Assembly: GCA_013393545.1 (NCBI GenBank)
Contig: JABXHG010000121.1
Span: 1-29,246 of the forward strand
Source: Alteromonadaceae bacterium
GTDB lineage: Bacteria; Pseudomonadota; Gammaproteobacteria; Pseudomonadales; Oleiphilaceae
Direction: 5' to 3'
DNA length: 29,246 bases
Under the pieces are notes generated by a model. It saw only the letters and a program-made list of their open reading frames with translations, was not told the DNA's origin and ran no database searches. Every line of letters begins with the position of its first letter. The first letter of the stretch is position 1. The translations under genes were made by a program, and so were the position numbers. Shown in pieces: positions 16,098 to 24,176 of this stretch.

Positions 16098-16513
16098 GAA
16101 CAATTCCCCTGCAAACGAGCCACTTTATCCAACAAAACCTGGGGCGAGGCAAAGCACATTTCCCAGTTGGAGAGATCCAGCGCCACCTGCACCGTGTGGC
16201 CCCGGGTCAGCCGTTCTCCGGTCTGCGCATCGGTAATCAGGTAGTCAATCTTCAACCGGTTTTCCCACTCTTTCAGGATCGCCCGAACATTCAGCACCTG
16301 GTTGTACCGGGCCGGCCGCGCGTAACGAAGGTGCATATCGATAACCGGCCAGGCATAGCCGGAGTCACGCATGCGATGGTGGTCATAGTCGAGTTTATCG
16401 AGCAGTTCACACCGGGCTATCTCGAAATACTTGACGTAGTGGCCGTGCCAGGCAATCTCCATGATATCAATGTCATGAAAGGGAATCTTGACCTGGGCAT
16501 CCGCATAAATCAT
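16094..16513 (-). CDS. apeK: Hotdog acyl-ACP/CoA thioesterase (ApeK)
   Basis: This 139-residue 4HBT-family thioesterase has IPFHDIDIMEIAWHGHYVKYFE at about 10-31, the family motif in which Asp16 and the HGHY histidines line the active site. The rest (RPARYNQVLNVRAILKEWEN) is typical of the YbgC/4HBT fold. It could release the finished polyene acid from its ACP or edit stalled intermediates. It lies between the ammonia-lyase gene (17-base gap) and apeL (ATGA overlap). Confidence 0.88.
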   Translation of the reverse strand: MIYADAQVKIPFHDIDIMEIAWHGHYVKYFEIARCELLDKLDYDHHRMRDSGYAWPVIDMHLRYARPARYNQVLNVRAILKEWENRLKIDYLITDAQTGERLTRGHTVQVALDLSNWEMCFASPQVLLDKVARLQGNCS

Positions 16514-16530
16514 CAGTTACCTGCCTTTTA

Positions 16531-18063
16531 TCAAGCCGGGTAGAAGGTCCATTCCCGCTTCTGGATTCGACCGATCAGAGTACGCAGTTCCTGGTCCAGT
16601 GCCCGGTCCTCAGTCAGCTTTACGCTGCTCTCACGCACGGATTTCAGCGTTACCAGCAGCTCCTCACCAACGCTCTCACGGGCAACATCACCAGCCTCAA
16701 TACGCAGTTCCAGACCCTGGGCAACGGCAAACAGGGCAGATGCGGTGACCTGCTCGGTCAGTTGCAGCACCCGCAGGCAATCACGGGCCGCAATGGTGCC
16801 CATGCTCACCTTGTCCTGGTTGTGACACTCAGTGGACCGGGAGAACACGCTGGCCGGCATGGTCAATTTCAGGGCCTCGGCGGTCCAGGCCGAGGCCCCG
16901 ATCTGAACCGCTTTCATGCCATGGTTGATGGCCGCCCGCTCACCCGTCGCACCGGACAGGTTCGCCGGCAGGCCGTGATTGAATTTTACATCCATCATCT
17001 GCGCCATCTGCCGGTCCAGCAGATCCGCGATATTGGCCACGGCGGTTTTCAGCGAATCCATGGCGGCGGCGATATGCCCGCCATAAAAGTGGCCGCCGTG
17101 CAGCACGTGCTTGCCTTCCGCATCGATAATCGGGTTGTCATTGGCGCTGTTCAGCTCGTTTTCGATGAACTGGCGCAGCCAGGGCAGCGAATCTTCCAGC
17201 ACACCAATCACATGGGGCGCGCAGCGCAGGGAATAACGATCCTGCAAGCGATCGGGGTTGCGCGGCGGCTCGCCTGCATGCAGGTCTTCCCGCAGGCGGG
17301 CGGCGACACTCTGCTGGCCGGCATGCGGCTTGACCGAGAACAACACCTCGTCGTAGTGGTGGGCGTTGCCATCCAGTACCAGGGTCGCCATGGCGGTAAT
17401 CCGGGTGGCCAGGCGCGAGAGGTATTCGGCCCGCTCGAACGCCAGGCAGGCCAGGCCAGTCATCACCGCCGTGCCGTTCATGATTGCCAGGCCTTCCTTG
17501 GGTTTGAGCTGCAGGGGCTTGATACCCAGCTCGGCAAATACCTCGGCGGTAGCCCGGCGCTGGCCCCGCCAATAAACCTCACGTTCACCGCACAGCACGG
17601 CGGCCACATACGACAAGGGCGTCAGATCACCGCTGGCCCCCACCGACCCTTCGGAAGGAATCACCGGCACAATGTCCTTTTGCAACAGCAGCGCCAACTG
17701 CTCCAGCAACTCGAAAGTCACGCCGGAATAACCGAAGGTCAGCGAATTCAGGCGCGCGGCAACCACCGCCCGCGCCTGCACCGGGTCCAACATGTCGCCC
17801 AGGCCGCAGCCGTGAAAGGTGAACAGGTGGTGCGGTAACTCAGCCACCAGCTCGTCAGGGATCATGGTGGTGCAGGAATCGCCGTAACCGGTGGTCACTC
17901 CGTAAATAGCGCCGTCTTCCTCCAGCAACTGCTCCAGAAACTCGCTGCCCTTGCGAATGCGCGCGGCAAACTCCGGCGCCGGGCTCAGCATCATGTCCTG
18001 CTCGCCCCGGGCGATGGCGGTAATGTCTTCGATGGTTATCGGGTTTTCGTCAAAAGTGATCAT
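16531..18063 (-). CDS. Aromatic amino acid ammonia-lyase (HAL/PAL/TAL family)
   Basis: The 510-residue protein has the MIO-forming triad Ala143-Ser144-Gly145 in GSVGASGDLTPLSY and the catalytic Tyr54 in YGVTTGYGDS. LAIMNGTAVMTG supplies the conserved Asn, and NPIIDAEGKHVLHGGHFYGG the distal active-site segment. It removes ammonia from an aromatic amino acid. In a pigment locus the likely product is p-coumarate (from tyrosine) or cinnamate, to serve as the aryl starter. By my alignment the selectivity pair is Phe83-His84 (LFTFHGCG), unlike the Ser-His of histidine lyases and the His-Leu of Rhodobacter TAL, so the substrate is not decided by motif. Histidine degradation is unlikely because no other hut gene is near. 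The start ATG shares one base with the previous stop (TGATG). Confidence 0.92.
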   Translation of the reverse strand: MITFDENPITIEDITAIARGEQDMMLSPAPEFAARIRKGSEFLEQLLEEDGAIYGVTTGYGDSCTTMIPDELVAELPHHLFTFHGCGLGDMLDPVQARAVVAARLNSLTFGYSGVTFELLEQLALLLQKDIVPVIPSEGSVGASGDLTPLSYVAAVLCGEREVYWRGQRRATAEVFAELGIKPLQLKPKEGLAIMNGTAVMTGLACLAFERAEYLSRLATRITAMATLVLDGNAHHYDEVLFSVKPHAGQQSVAARLREDLHAGEPPRNPDRLQDRYSLRCAPHVIGVLEDSLPWLRQFIENELNSANDNPIIDAEGKHVLHGGHFYGGHIAAAMDSLKTAVANIADLLDRQMAQMMDVKFNHGLPANLSGATGERAAINHGMKAVQIGASAWTAEALKLTMPASVFSRSTECHNQDKVSMGTIAARDCLRVLQLTEQVTASALFAVAQGLELRIEAGDVARESVGEELLVTLKSVRESSVKLTEDRALDQELRTLIGRIQKREWTFYPA

Positions 18064-19031
18064 CAGTCCGTCTTTGTCTCACTGTTGGGCCCGGCATCGG
18101 CTCGATGCCAGTAGGAGTAGAAGTTGAACCATTGCAGCGGCGCTTTCTGGCAGTAATCCGCCAGTAAATCAGCCCAGCGCTGCACCGTTTCTTCGAGCGC
18201 CTGTTCCCGATCACGCCTCGGCAGGCGTATGCGGTCGGCGAAATGATCCATGTAAAGATCGAAAAAAGGCTTGCCGCCACGCTCCCGGCGCAGGCAAAAA
18301 ATACTCAGCACAGGGCAACGAAGAATGGAGGCCAGCACAAACGGCCCCTGGGGCATAAAACAAGATTCGCCGAGAAAAGACACTTCGGTGACATTGCCCT
18401 GCCCCGAGACCGGCGTGCGGTCCCCCGCAATCACCAGGAATTCACCGTTGTCGATTTTCTGTTTGAGCAGAATGGCGGTCGCCGGATTGATTTCCGAAAC
18501 CTGAATAACATTGACATGAGCTTCGCTGTTCGCCCGCGAAAGCATCTCGTTGAAACGGGTGGCATGGGCGGTGTGCATCAGCACGTTGACGGTGACATCG
18601 ACATTGCGCTTGGCCAGCGCCCGGCAGATTTCCAGATTACCCAGGTGCGAGCCCACCATGACACAACCCTGGCCGCGCTCGACCATTTCGTCGAATACCT
18701 CGTGGTTGTGAAACGCCAGCGAATCCAGGTCAATGTCGCCCTGCCACACTGCCAGCTTGTCCAGGATGCATTCGCCAAAATTCATGAAATGGCGATAGCT
18801 TTGCAGCAACAACGGCTTTTCGGTGGTGAGCCGGTTGTCTTCGCGCATATGGCGCAAGTAGTCCAGAGAAGCATGCCGGGCCGATTTCTGGAACAGGAAA
18901 TAGTACAAAATCACTGGATACAGGCAAACACGGAACGGCAACCGACCGAACCAGCGATAGATCGAGAACATGAAACGAATGCCGCTGACGGCGCCGGCCT
19001 CGGAGACCGTGGACCAGTGCCTTGCGCTCAC
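18063..19031 (-). CDS. LpxL/HtrB-like lysophospholipid acyltransferase
   Basis: The 322-residue protein starts at a GTG that overlaps the glycosyltransferase stop (GTGA). A hydrophobic stretch near residues 35-48 (CLYPVILYYFLF) anchors it. MVGSHLGNLEICRAL is the HxxxxE active site of the lipid A acyltransferase group. VIAGDRTPVSGQGNVTEV and FLGESCFMPQGPFVLA are further conserved blocks. In the enterobacterial cluster the glycosyltransferase and this acyltransferase are fused as ApeJ; here they are two genes in the same order. It probably acylates a glycerol or glycosyl acceptor, helping to embed the polyene in a lipid. Confidence 0.88.
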   Translation of the reverse strand: MSARHWSTVSEAGAVSGIRFMFSIYRWFGRLPFRVCLYPVILYYFLFQKSARHASLDYLRHMREDNRLTTEKPLLLQSYRHFMNFGECILDKLAVWQGDIDLDSLAFHNHEVFDEMVERGQGCVMVGSHLGNLEICRALAKRNVDVTVNVLMHTAHATRFNEMLSRANSEAHVNVIQVSEINPATAILLKQKIDNGEFLVIAGDRTPVSGQGNVTEVSFLGESCFMPQGPFVLASILRCPVLSIFCLRRERGGKPFFDLYMDHFADRIRLPRRDREQALEETVQRWADLLADYCQKAPLQWFNFYSYWHRADAGPNSETKTD

Positions 19032-19780
19032 AGGGAAAGCCCCCTGACCGGGTGCCGGCGCCCCAGCAATTTTGGCAACCGCCAGAGCATGCCGAAAAAC
19101 AGGCGAATGTGCATTTTGGTGAGTAGCCAGTTATCTTCAAAGCCCCGAAAATGGGAAACGCCGTCCAGCGGATAACTGACCGGGGTTTTGGTCTGCACCA
19201 CGCGGCCGCCATTCCAGAACCATTTCACCAGTACCTCGGTGTCGTAATCCATGCGGTCACCCAGCGACTCTGTGCGCAGCAGCCGGCATACCGGTTGCAC
19301 CGGATACACCCGGAAGCCACACATGGAATCCCGGATCTCCAGCGACAGGGTGTTAATCCAGACCAGAACGTGGGTCAGGTATCGGCAGTAAAAACGCAGT
19401 TGAGGCACGCTGTCGTCGTAATCCGGCATGCCGGAAATGATGGCATCCGGATGCCGGCGCGCCAACTCGATCAGCCGAGGGATATCGTCGGTATTGTGCT
19501 GGCCGTCGGCATCTACCTGAAAAGCATTGATAAATCCCAGCTTTTCGGCCATCAGCAAGCCAACCTTGACTGCCGCTCCCTTGCCGCAATTTTCCGGCAG
19601 CCGTGTCAGGTGTACGTGTTCATCGGCACCGGCCAGGGCTTCCAGTACCCCCGCGCACACCGACTCGCTGCCGTCATCCACCAGCACTACCGGCAAATTC
19701 AGTGCGCGCACTTCCTGTACCGTAGCCCCGATGGTATCGGGGTGATTGTACACCGGAATAATCACGCAGAATTCGGACAT
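19028..19780 (-). CDS. Family 2 glycosyltransferase (ApeJ N-terminal half)
   Basis: The 250-residue GT-A enzyme has the opening CVIIPVYNHPDTIGATV, nucleotide-binding VVLVDDGSES (about 31-40), CGKGAAVKVGL, and the DxD metal site in FQVDADGQHN (about 88-97). The acceptor region RDSMCGFRVYP follows. It has no transmembrane domain, so it works at the inner face of the membrane, probably adding a sugar to the lipid anchor or the polyene head group. Start ATG shares one base with the preceding stop; end overlaps the acyltransferase gene. Confidence 0.9.
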   Translation of the reverse strand: MSEFCVIIPVYNHPDTIGATVQEVRALNLPVVLVDDGSESVCAGVLEALAGADEHVHLTRLPENCGKGAAVKVGLLMAEKLGFINAFQVDADGQHNTDDIPRLIELARRHPDAIISGMPDYDDSVPQLRFYCRYLTHVLVWINTLSLEIRDSMCGFRVYPVQPVCRLLRTESLGDRMDYDTEVLVKWFWNGGRVVQTKTPVSYPLDGVSHFRGFEDNWLLTKMHIRLFFGMLWRLPKLLGRRHPVRGLSL

Positions 19781-21537
19781 CAGACTGGCTCCTGCACGCC
19801 GTTGAATACCATTCGGCCGGTCGAAAACGCCGTTTCGCCCGCATGCAACCGAAACAGCAACCGGCTGCGTTCCGGCTGCAGAGTCAGCTCCAGGCTGACC
19901 GTTTGATCAGGCTCGATGCGTTGATGAAATTTAACCGACTCCATTCCGGCAAAAGCATCCCGGTCCGCCAGTCGGTTCCCGAAAAGTTGCCGGGCATAAT
20001 GTTCAGCCCAATGCACCTGAACCACTCCCGGCAAGACCGGCAGCTGGTCAAAATGCCCCTCGAAGAAAGCCAGATCCTTCGGCACACGGAGTTGTACACA
20101 GACTTTCTCGCCCGATAACCACTGTTGGTCGAGCACTTCCGGGAAATGGGGTTTATCCGTCACCGGCTCCGACGGCCGGGGTTCGAACAGTTCGGCAAGG
20201 TAATGCTGGGGTATTTTGCCCTGGGCATTGCGCGGCAACTGCTCGACAAACCGCCAGCGCCGGGGCAACACCGGGGCTTCAAACTGGCTGGACAACCAGC
20301 CGCGTAAGGCCCGGGTCAATGCCCGCTTGCCGTCCGCTTCCAGCTGCTCACGTGCGGCCGGCTGCAGAACGGCAACCACGGCAGTTTCCGTGCGCTTGCC
20401 GGTCAGCACCAGCACCCGGACGTCCCGAATACCGTCGTGTTCGGCCAGCCGTTGCTCCATGGCAGACAGGGACACCCGCTTGCCTTCAATCTTCGCGATA
20501 CGATCCAGCCGACCCAATAGCCTGAAGCGACGGGCACTGAAAACCTCGGCCTTGTCGCCAGTCCGGAACCAGCCATCAGCCGCCACCAATGGAGACTTCA
20601 GCAAAAGCGCACCGGTTTCCGGTTCCCGGTCTACATGAATGCCGTCGAGTGTGGTCCAGACATCATCGACGGTCTGCTGGCGCCAGGCAATGCCGCCAGT
20701 CTCCGAGCTGCCGAACAATTCGGTTACCGGCGTGCCAAAATACTCGTGGCCGAATTCACTGTCCTTGCGCGCCAACGGTGCCGTGGAGGACACCACCATG
20801 GACCAGTGGCCCGGCGCCCGTTCACCCGGACGATGCGGCCAGCGAGCCAGGTGCGTGGGCGTAGTAACCAGAACACAGGACGACCGGCAAGCCGATCGGG
20901 TCTCGGCATCCTCAGCGTAGCGACACACCTCGGACACAAACGGGCGGCGACCGGCCAGTGGCCACAACACCCGCCACACCAGCCCGTAGATATGCTGGTG
21001 GCTGACGGTACCGATCACCAGTGACTGGCCCACCACTGGCGCCCATTGGCGCTCATGCATGGCAACTTCACTTTCCAGCTGGGCCAGAGTCATGGGAACC
21101 ATTTTGGGTGTACCGGTACTGCCGGAGGTCAGAACAATCACCGCCAGATGTTCCGGGTCCAGTGGCGGCCGGGTGGCGGGAGGTGATGAGGAAGCGGCTT
21201 TGGCAATCACCGGCACACCCGGCGCTGGCCCAACATCACCGACGAAGGCGCCTACCTTGTCCGCCACCAGGGAGACGGTCGCGGGGAGACAATCCCCCAT
21301 CAACAGGGCGGTCTTCCCTGCATACCAGAGACCGTAAAGCGCGGCGGCAAATTCATAGGTATCGTCAAAGTAGATGGCTACCCGGCTGGACGGAGTCTGC
21401 TCTACCGCTGCCTGCCACTGCGACACTCGCCAGCTGAATTCAGCCCGGCTCAACCAGCCGTGATCACCAAGCGCCACCGGTTGATCCGGCGACGGCTCAG
21501 CGCACAGCAGTTGGGCAAGTTGTGTCGGTTCAGTCAT
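19780..21537 (-). CDS. apeH: Fused aryl-acid ligase and dehydratase (ApeH-ApeI)
   Basis: A 585-residue fusion. Residues about 1-455 are an ANL-family adenylating enzyme. It has P-loop LTSGSTGTPK (136-145), TELFGSSETGG (272-282), WFRTGD (323-328), LLGRLDRIAKIEGKRVS (340-356) and the catalytic lysine Lys441 in NAQGKI. A linker rich in P and E (about 452-472) leads to a hotdog domain (about 475-585) with FEGHFDQLPVLPGVVQ, His495, typical of ApeI dehydratases. The first part should activate the aryl acid with ATP and load it on an ACP; the second dehydrates a 3-hydroxyacyl-ACP. ApeH and ApeI are often separate genes. The start overlaps the apeG stop by eight bases. Confidence 0.9.
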   Translation of the reverse strand: MTEPTQLAQLLCAEPSPDQPVALGDHGWLSRAEFSWRVSQWQAAVEQTPSSRVAIYFDDTYEFAAALYGLWYAGKTALLMGDCLPATVSLVADKVGAFVGDVGPAPGVPVIAKAASSSPPATRPPLDPEHLAVIVLTSGSTGTPKMVPMTLAQLESEVAMHERQWAPVVGQSLVIGTVSHQHIYGLVWRVLWPLAGRRPFVSEVCRYAEDAETRSACRSSCVLVTTPTHLARWPHRPGERAPGHWSMVVSSTAPLARKDSEFGHEYFGTPVTELFGSSETGGIAWRQQTVDDVWTTLDGIHVDREPETGALLLKSPLVAADGWFRTGDKAEVFSARRFRLLGRLDRIAKIEGKRVSLSAMEQRLAEHDGIRDVRVLVLTGKRTETAVVAVLQPAAREQLEADGKRALTRALRGWLSSQFEAPVLPRRWRFVEQLPRNAQGKIPQHYLAELFEPRPSEPVTDKPHFPEVLDQQWLSGEKVCVQLRVPKDLAFFEGHFDQLPVLPGVVQVHWAEHYARQLFGNRLADRDAFAGMESVKFHQRIEPDQTVSLELTLQPERSRLLFRLHAGETAFSTGRMVFNGVQEPV

Positions 21538-22081
21538 GGTTTTGACTCCGGAAGAACTGGCGGAAAAGCCATTCGCCAGCCAATAGCAGCCCCATCAGCA
21601 AATAACTGATCAAGCCGTTGTACAAGGTCCAGACCCAGTCTTCGGCATACACGGTTGCCGAGGCTATCAGTGCGTTGACCACGAAAAATCCGCACCAGAT
21701 GATCGTCAACTTGCGGGTGTAGGTCACCCCGGCGGCGGGTAGGTCGGGCTCACGCAATCTGGCCAAGCGTTCGATAACCGTAGGCGGAAACCGCAAACTC
21801 CAGGCGAACACACACAGCAAACCAACACTGACCACAACCGAGTAGAACTTGACGCCTACCACCGATTGCTGGAACCAGGACCAGGCGGTCAGCAGCACGC
21901 ACGCCAGCAACCACCACCAGCCGCTGCGCTGGCCTTTGAAGGCACGTATGCTATGCACCAGGGCAATGGGCACCAGAAGCCAGATGGCGGCGCCGGTGCC
22001 AGCATGCTGCAGGGTAAAATAGACCGCAACCGGATAGCCCACCGAGAGCAGACCAATCACAATCCGTGACAACCAGTTCAT
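21530..22081 (-). CDS. apeG: Multi-helix inner membrane protein (ApeG-like, COG4648-type)
   Basis: From the ATG at 22081 the protein has 183 residues; a GTG at 22123 would add 14 polar residues. It has four to five likely membrane helices: WLSRIVIGLLSVGYPVAVYF, IWLLVPIALVHSI, WWWLLACVLLTAWSW, VVSVGLLCVFAWSL and WCGFFVVNALIASATV. LISYLLMGLLLAGEW lies near the end. Between helices it has RFPPTVIERLARLREPDLP, the conserved cytoplasmic loop of this family. The biochemical role in APE systems is not known; membrane assembly or anchoring of the enzyme complex is usually assumed. It lies between an ACP and apeH. Confidence 0.8.
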   Translation of the reverse strand: MNWLSRIVIGLLSVGYPVAVYFTLQHAGTGAAIWLLVPIALVHSIRAFKGQRSGWWWLLACVLLTAWSWFQQSVVGVKFYSVVVSVGLLCVFAWSLRFPPTVIERLARLREPDLPAAGVTYTRKLTIIWCGFFVVNALIASATVYAEDWVWTLYNGLISYLLMGLLLAGEWLFRQFFRSQNHD

Positions 22082-22143
22082 AAGTCCGGGCCTGACGGTT
22101 TGACGGGCGTGGGGCTCAGCCACCGGCTATCGCCGGCATGGCC

Positions 22144-22404
22144 TCAGGCGTTCTTGTGACTGGCCACCAGTTCCGCCAGGCTGTCAATGCTGGCGAAATG
22201 CTTGCGGGTTTCCTCGGAATCGGCGGTCAATTTGATGCCGTAGCATTTCTGTAGGGCCAACCCAAGCTCCAGCGCATCAATGGAATCCAGCCCCAGGCCG
22301 TCAATAAACAGGGGCTCGGAAGAGTCGATGTCGTCAACGGTCACGTCTTCCAGGTCCAGCGCGTCAATCACGAGCTGCTTCAGCTCGGTTTTCAGCTCAT
22401 TCAT
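22144..22404 (-). CDS. Acyl carrier protein 2 (ApeE/ApeF-like)
   Basis: This 86-residue acidic ACP has the phosphopantetheine attachment Ser41 in GLGLDSIDALELGLAL. Typical helices precede (LKTELKQLVIDALDLED) and follow it (FASIDSLAELVASH). The start overlaps the apeD stop by eight bases. In the enterobacterial locus two ACPs (ApeE, ApeF) are adjacent at this place; here only one is, and the other ACP of the window lies 15 kb away next to the ApeR-like ketosynthase. It is the likely carrier for the growing polyene. Confidence 0.92.
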   Translation of the reverse strand: MNELKTELKQLVIDALDLEDVTVDDIDSSEPLFIDGLGLDSIDALELGLALQKCYGIKLTADSEETRKHFASIDSLAELVASHKNA

Positions 22405-23158
22405 GGTGAGCAGTCTCCCTGATGAAATAGTCTTTTATGGTTGCGGTCAGCTGCCGCGACATAATGGAAGGCTTTCCCTCCCGGTAGGGGGACGTGTCCA
22501 TTTCCTCATCCACCCTGAATTTCATGTGCATGCGCCTTTCGGGTACCCGGTACCAGGGCGTGTGTTTGCCCAGCGCCGGCGGCGCACAATCAATAATCAC
22601 CGGCCGCAGATTATGGCCGGTTCTGACGGCGATATTGGCCGCGCCCCGCTGCAATTCCATCGGCTCGCCTGGGGTTGTGCGTGTTCCCTCGGGAAACACA
22701 ATCAAGGTATTGCCCCGGGCCAGAGAATCACCGGCTGCCCGAATTACCGCCCTGGGATCATCATTTGTAATGTAACGGGCCGCCCTCACCGGCAAACTCA
22801 ATAATGGATTGCGAAGCAGGCTGCTTTTCACCACACAATCCGCCCGTGGCATGAACGAAACCAGAAAGACCACGTCAATCAGAGTCGGATGATTGGCGAT
22901 CACCAACTGCCCCGGCCGGGCCAGGCGCTCGGCGTGACTGACTTCGACTGTCAGCGCCCCGAGTGTTTTCATCAACCAGGTGAAAAACCGGAAACACAAA
23001 TGAATCATGTATTTGACGAAACGCTCGCTGCGCAGTTCGTCCCGGATCAGCCAGGAAATCGGCACAACCGTCAGGGTAAATAACAAGCTCCCAAGCCCGA
23101 ACACCAGGAACGAAAAGCCGGTGGCCAACACCCGCCACCCTCGCTCCAGCCGCCTCAT
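22397..23158 (-). CDS. apeD: 1-acylglycerol-3-phosphate O-acyltransferase-like (ApeD)
   Basis: From the ATG at 23158 (ATGA overlap with the apeC stop) the protein has 253 residues; a longer reading from 23191 was rejected for that reason. An N-terminal membrane helix (FSFLVFGLGSLLFTLTVVPISW) is followed by the PlsC-type site IANHPTLIDVVFL (His90, Asp95) and FPEGTRTTPGEP. It transfers an acyl chain to a glycerol-type acceptor, here probably part of making the lipid anchor for the polyene. Two different acyltransferases in one operon (this PlsC type and the LpxL type at 18063) suggest two separate acylation steps. Confidence 0.88.
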   Translation of the reverse strand: MRRLERGWRVLATGFSFLVFGLGSLLFTLTVVPISWLIRDELRSERFVKYMIHLCFRFFTWLMKTLGALTVEVSHAERLARPGQLVIANHPTLIDVVFLVSFMPRADCVVKSSLLRNPLLSLPVRAARYITNDDPRAVIRAAGDSLARGNTLIVFPEGTRTTPGEPMELQRGAANIAVRTGHNLRPVIIDCAPPALGKHTPWYRVPERRMHMKFRVDEEMDTSPYREGKPSIMSRQLTATIKDYFIRETAHHE

Positions 23159-23952
23159 GCGCTGATCCGGTCGCGCTTGCACCATTGCCACAAGCGCTTT
23201 CCTCCCCTCAACTCCAGGTTCGACTGCCCATCATCCAGCAGGAAACGCAGGAAACGGTCGACCTGGGCACTGCCTGAGTCGCTCGGGTTCTCTGGCGCGG
23301 CGGGCGCTTCTGACAACGCAAAGGCCAGGGGTACACCCTCGGCATCAACGCCCAGCGTGACACGCAATGCCAGCGCCTGGACCTCGGCTTCCTGGGTGTT
23401 AAATTCACACAGGGGATCCGGCAGTGAATCGTCGTAGAATACGCACAAGACCTCGGCACTCTCGCCAGCTTCAACAGCCACACGGCCGGCGCAAGCAAGC
23501 TGGGTATACGCCTCCAGCAAAGCGGCGCTCAAAGTATCCGGGCCGGCCGAAATGGCGGTGATCGGGGAAAAGACCTGGTTGGCGATGGAATGAATGCCGC
23601 CAATGGCATTGTGCACCGACAGGCTAAAAGACGCCGGAGATAACGGCGCTTCCACGGCCAGTTCCCGCATCAGTTTCACTGTCCGGCCAACCTCGCCATG
23701 GCGCGAGGCGAAGATTGTCGCCATCGGCTCCCTCCGCTGGTCGCCCAGCAATTGGCCTGCAGCCCAAAGTGCTGCCCGGCCCATGGGGCTGAGACGCCGG
23801 CGCAACATGGGGCTAACCCAGGGCAACTCCGGCTTGTGCTCGGCCGGTTCTCGGCGGTCATTACCTTCAGCCCATGCCAACCACTGGTCTCGCTGCATTC
23901 GCCGTGGGGAGAAGGCTGCCCAGTCGCTGATTGCTATCTGAAAACTGTCCAT
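23155..23952 (-). CDS. apeC: Chain-length-factor-like ketosynthase partner (ApeC)
   Basis: About 265 residues from the ATG at 23952; the upstream in-frame extension has no family likeness. FQIAISDWAAFSPRR opens the protein, and MATIFASRHGEVGRTVKLM and FSLSVHNAIGGIHSIANQ are the hallmark of the KAS N-terminal-like PF13723 family. In that last motif the active Cys is absent. ApeC pairs with ApeO and is needed for polyene chain extension. It is the first gene of the 21-gene minus-strand operon, with a 224-base gap to the divergent phosphopantetheinyl transferase gene. Confidence 0.87.
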   Translation of the reverse strand: MDSFQIAISDWAAFSPRRMQRDQWLAWAEGNDRREPAEHKPELPWVSPMLRRRLSPMGRAALWAAGQLLGDQRREPMATIFASRHGEVGRTVKLMRELAVEAPLSPASFSLSVHNAIGGIHSIANQVFSPITAISAGPDTLSAALLEAYTQLACAGRVAVEAGESAEVLCVFYDDSLPDPLCEFNTQEAEVQALALRVTLGVDAEGVPLAFALSEAPAAPENPSDSGSAQVDRFLRFLLDDGQSNLELRGGKRLWQWCKRDRISA

Positions 23953-24012
23953 ACCGACCGCTGTTCCATGCAGAACCCGATTCGAGCTGTCATTACCGAC
24001 GCCGAAACCGGT

Positions 24013-24018
24013 ATTATA
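24013..24018 (-). promoter_or_regulatory. Candidate -10 for the ape operon
   Basis: A perfect TATAAT on the minus strand lies 61 bases before the apeC start. No good -35 hexamer is found at 16-18 bases (TTGGGT is too close, 12 bases). An activator may be needed, or this may be chance in an AT-richer patch. Confidence 0.4.
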
Positions 24019-24097
24019 TGAGAATGTGACACCCAACACGCGCCGGTCGCGATTCTATCCCGCGATCCACACCGTCGCAACAAACGACCCGACCCGT

Positions 24098-24110
24098 TAA
24101 CAATGTGTTA
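24098..24110. promoter_or_regulatory. Inverted repeat, possible operator between apeC and PPTase gene
   Basis: TAACA-ATG-TGTTA is a perfect 5-3-5 inverted repeat in the 224-base divergent spacer, within an AT-richer patch (about 24096-24118) of otherwise GC-rich DNA. It lies 66 bases before the phosphopantetheinyl transferase start and about 80 bases upstream of the candidate apeC -10. No known regulator is assigned. Confidence 0.3.
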
Positions 24111-24176
24111 CATTTGTCCAGCCGGGCCAGCTTTGGTTAACCTGCTGCAACGCCCGCCAATTCAAGGATACATCCG

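Noticed and set aside
16762..17838. 358-codon open frame antisense to the ammonia-lyase gene
   Set aside because: Low-complexity H/R/G/Q-rich product typical of the reverse strand of a GC-rich gene; no start context or family likeness.
24024..24035. TTGGGT-like -35 for the apeC promoter
   Set aside because: Only about 12 bases from TATAAT, too short for a sigma70 promoter.
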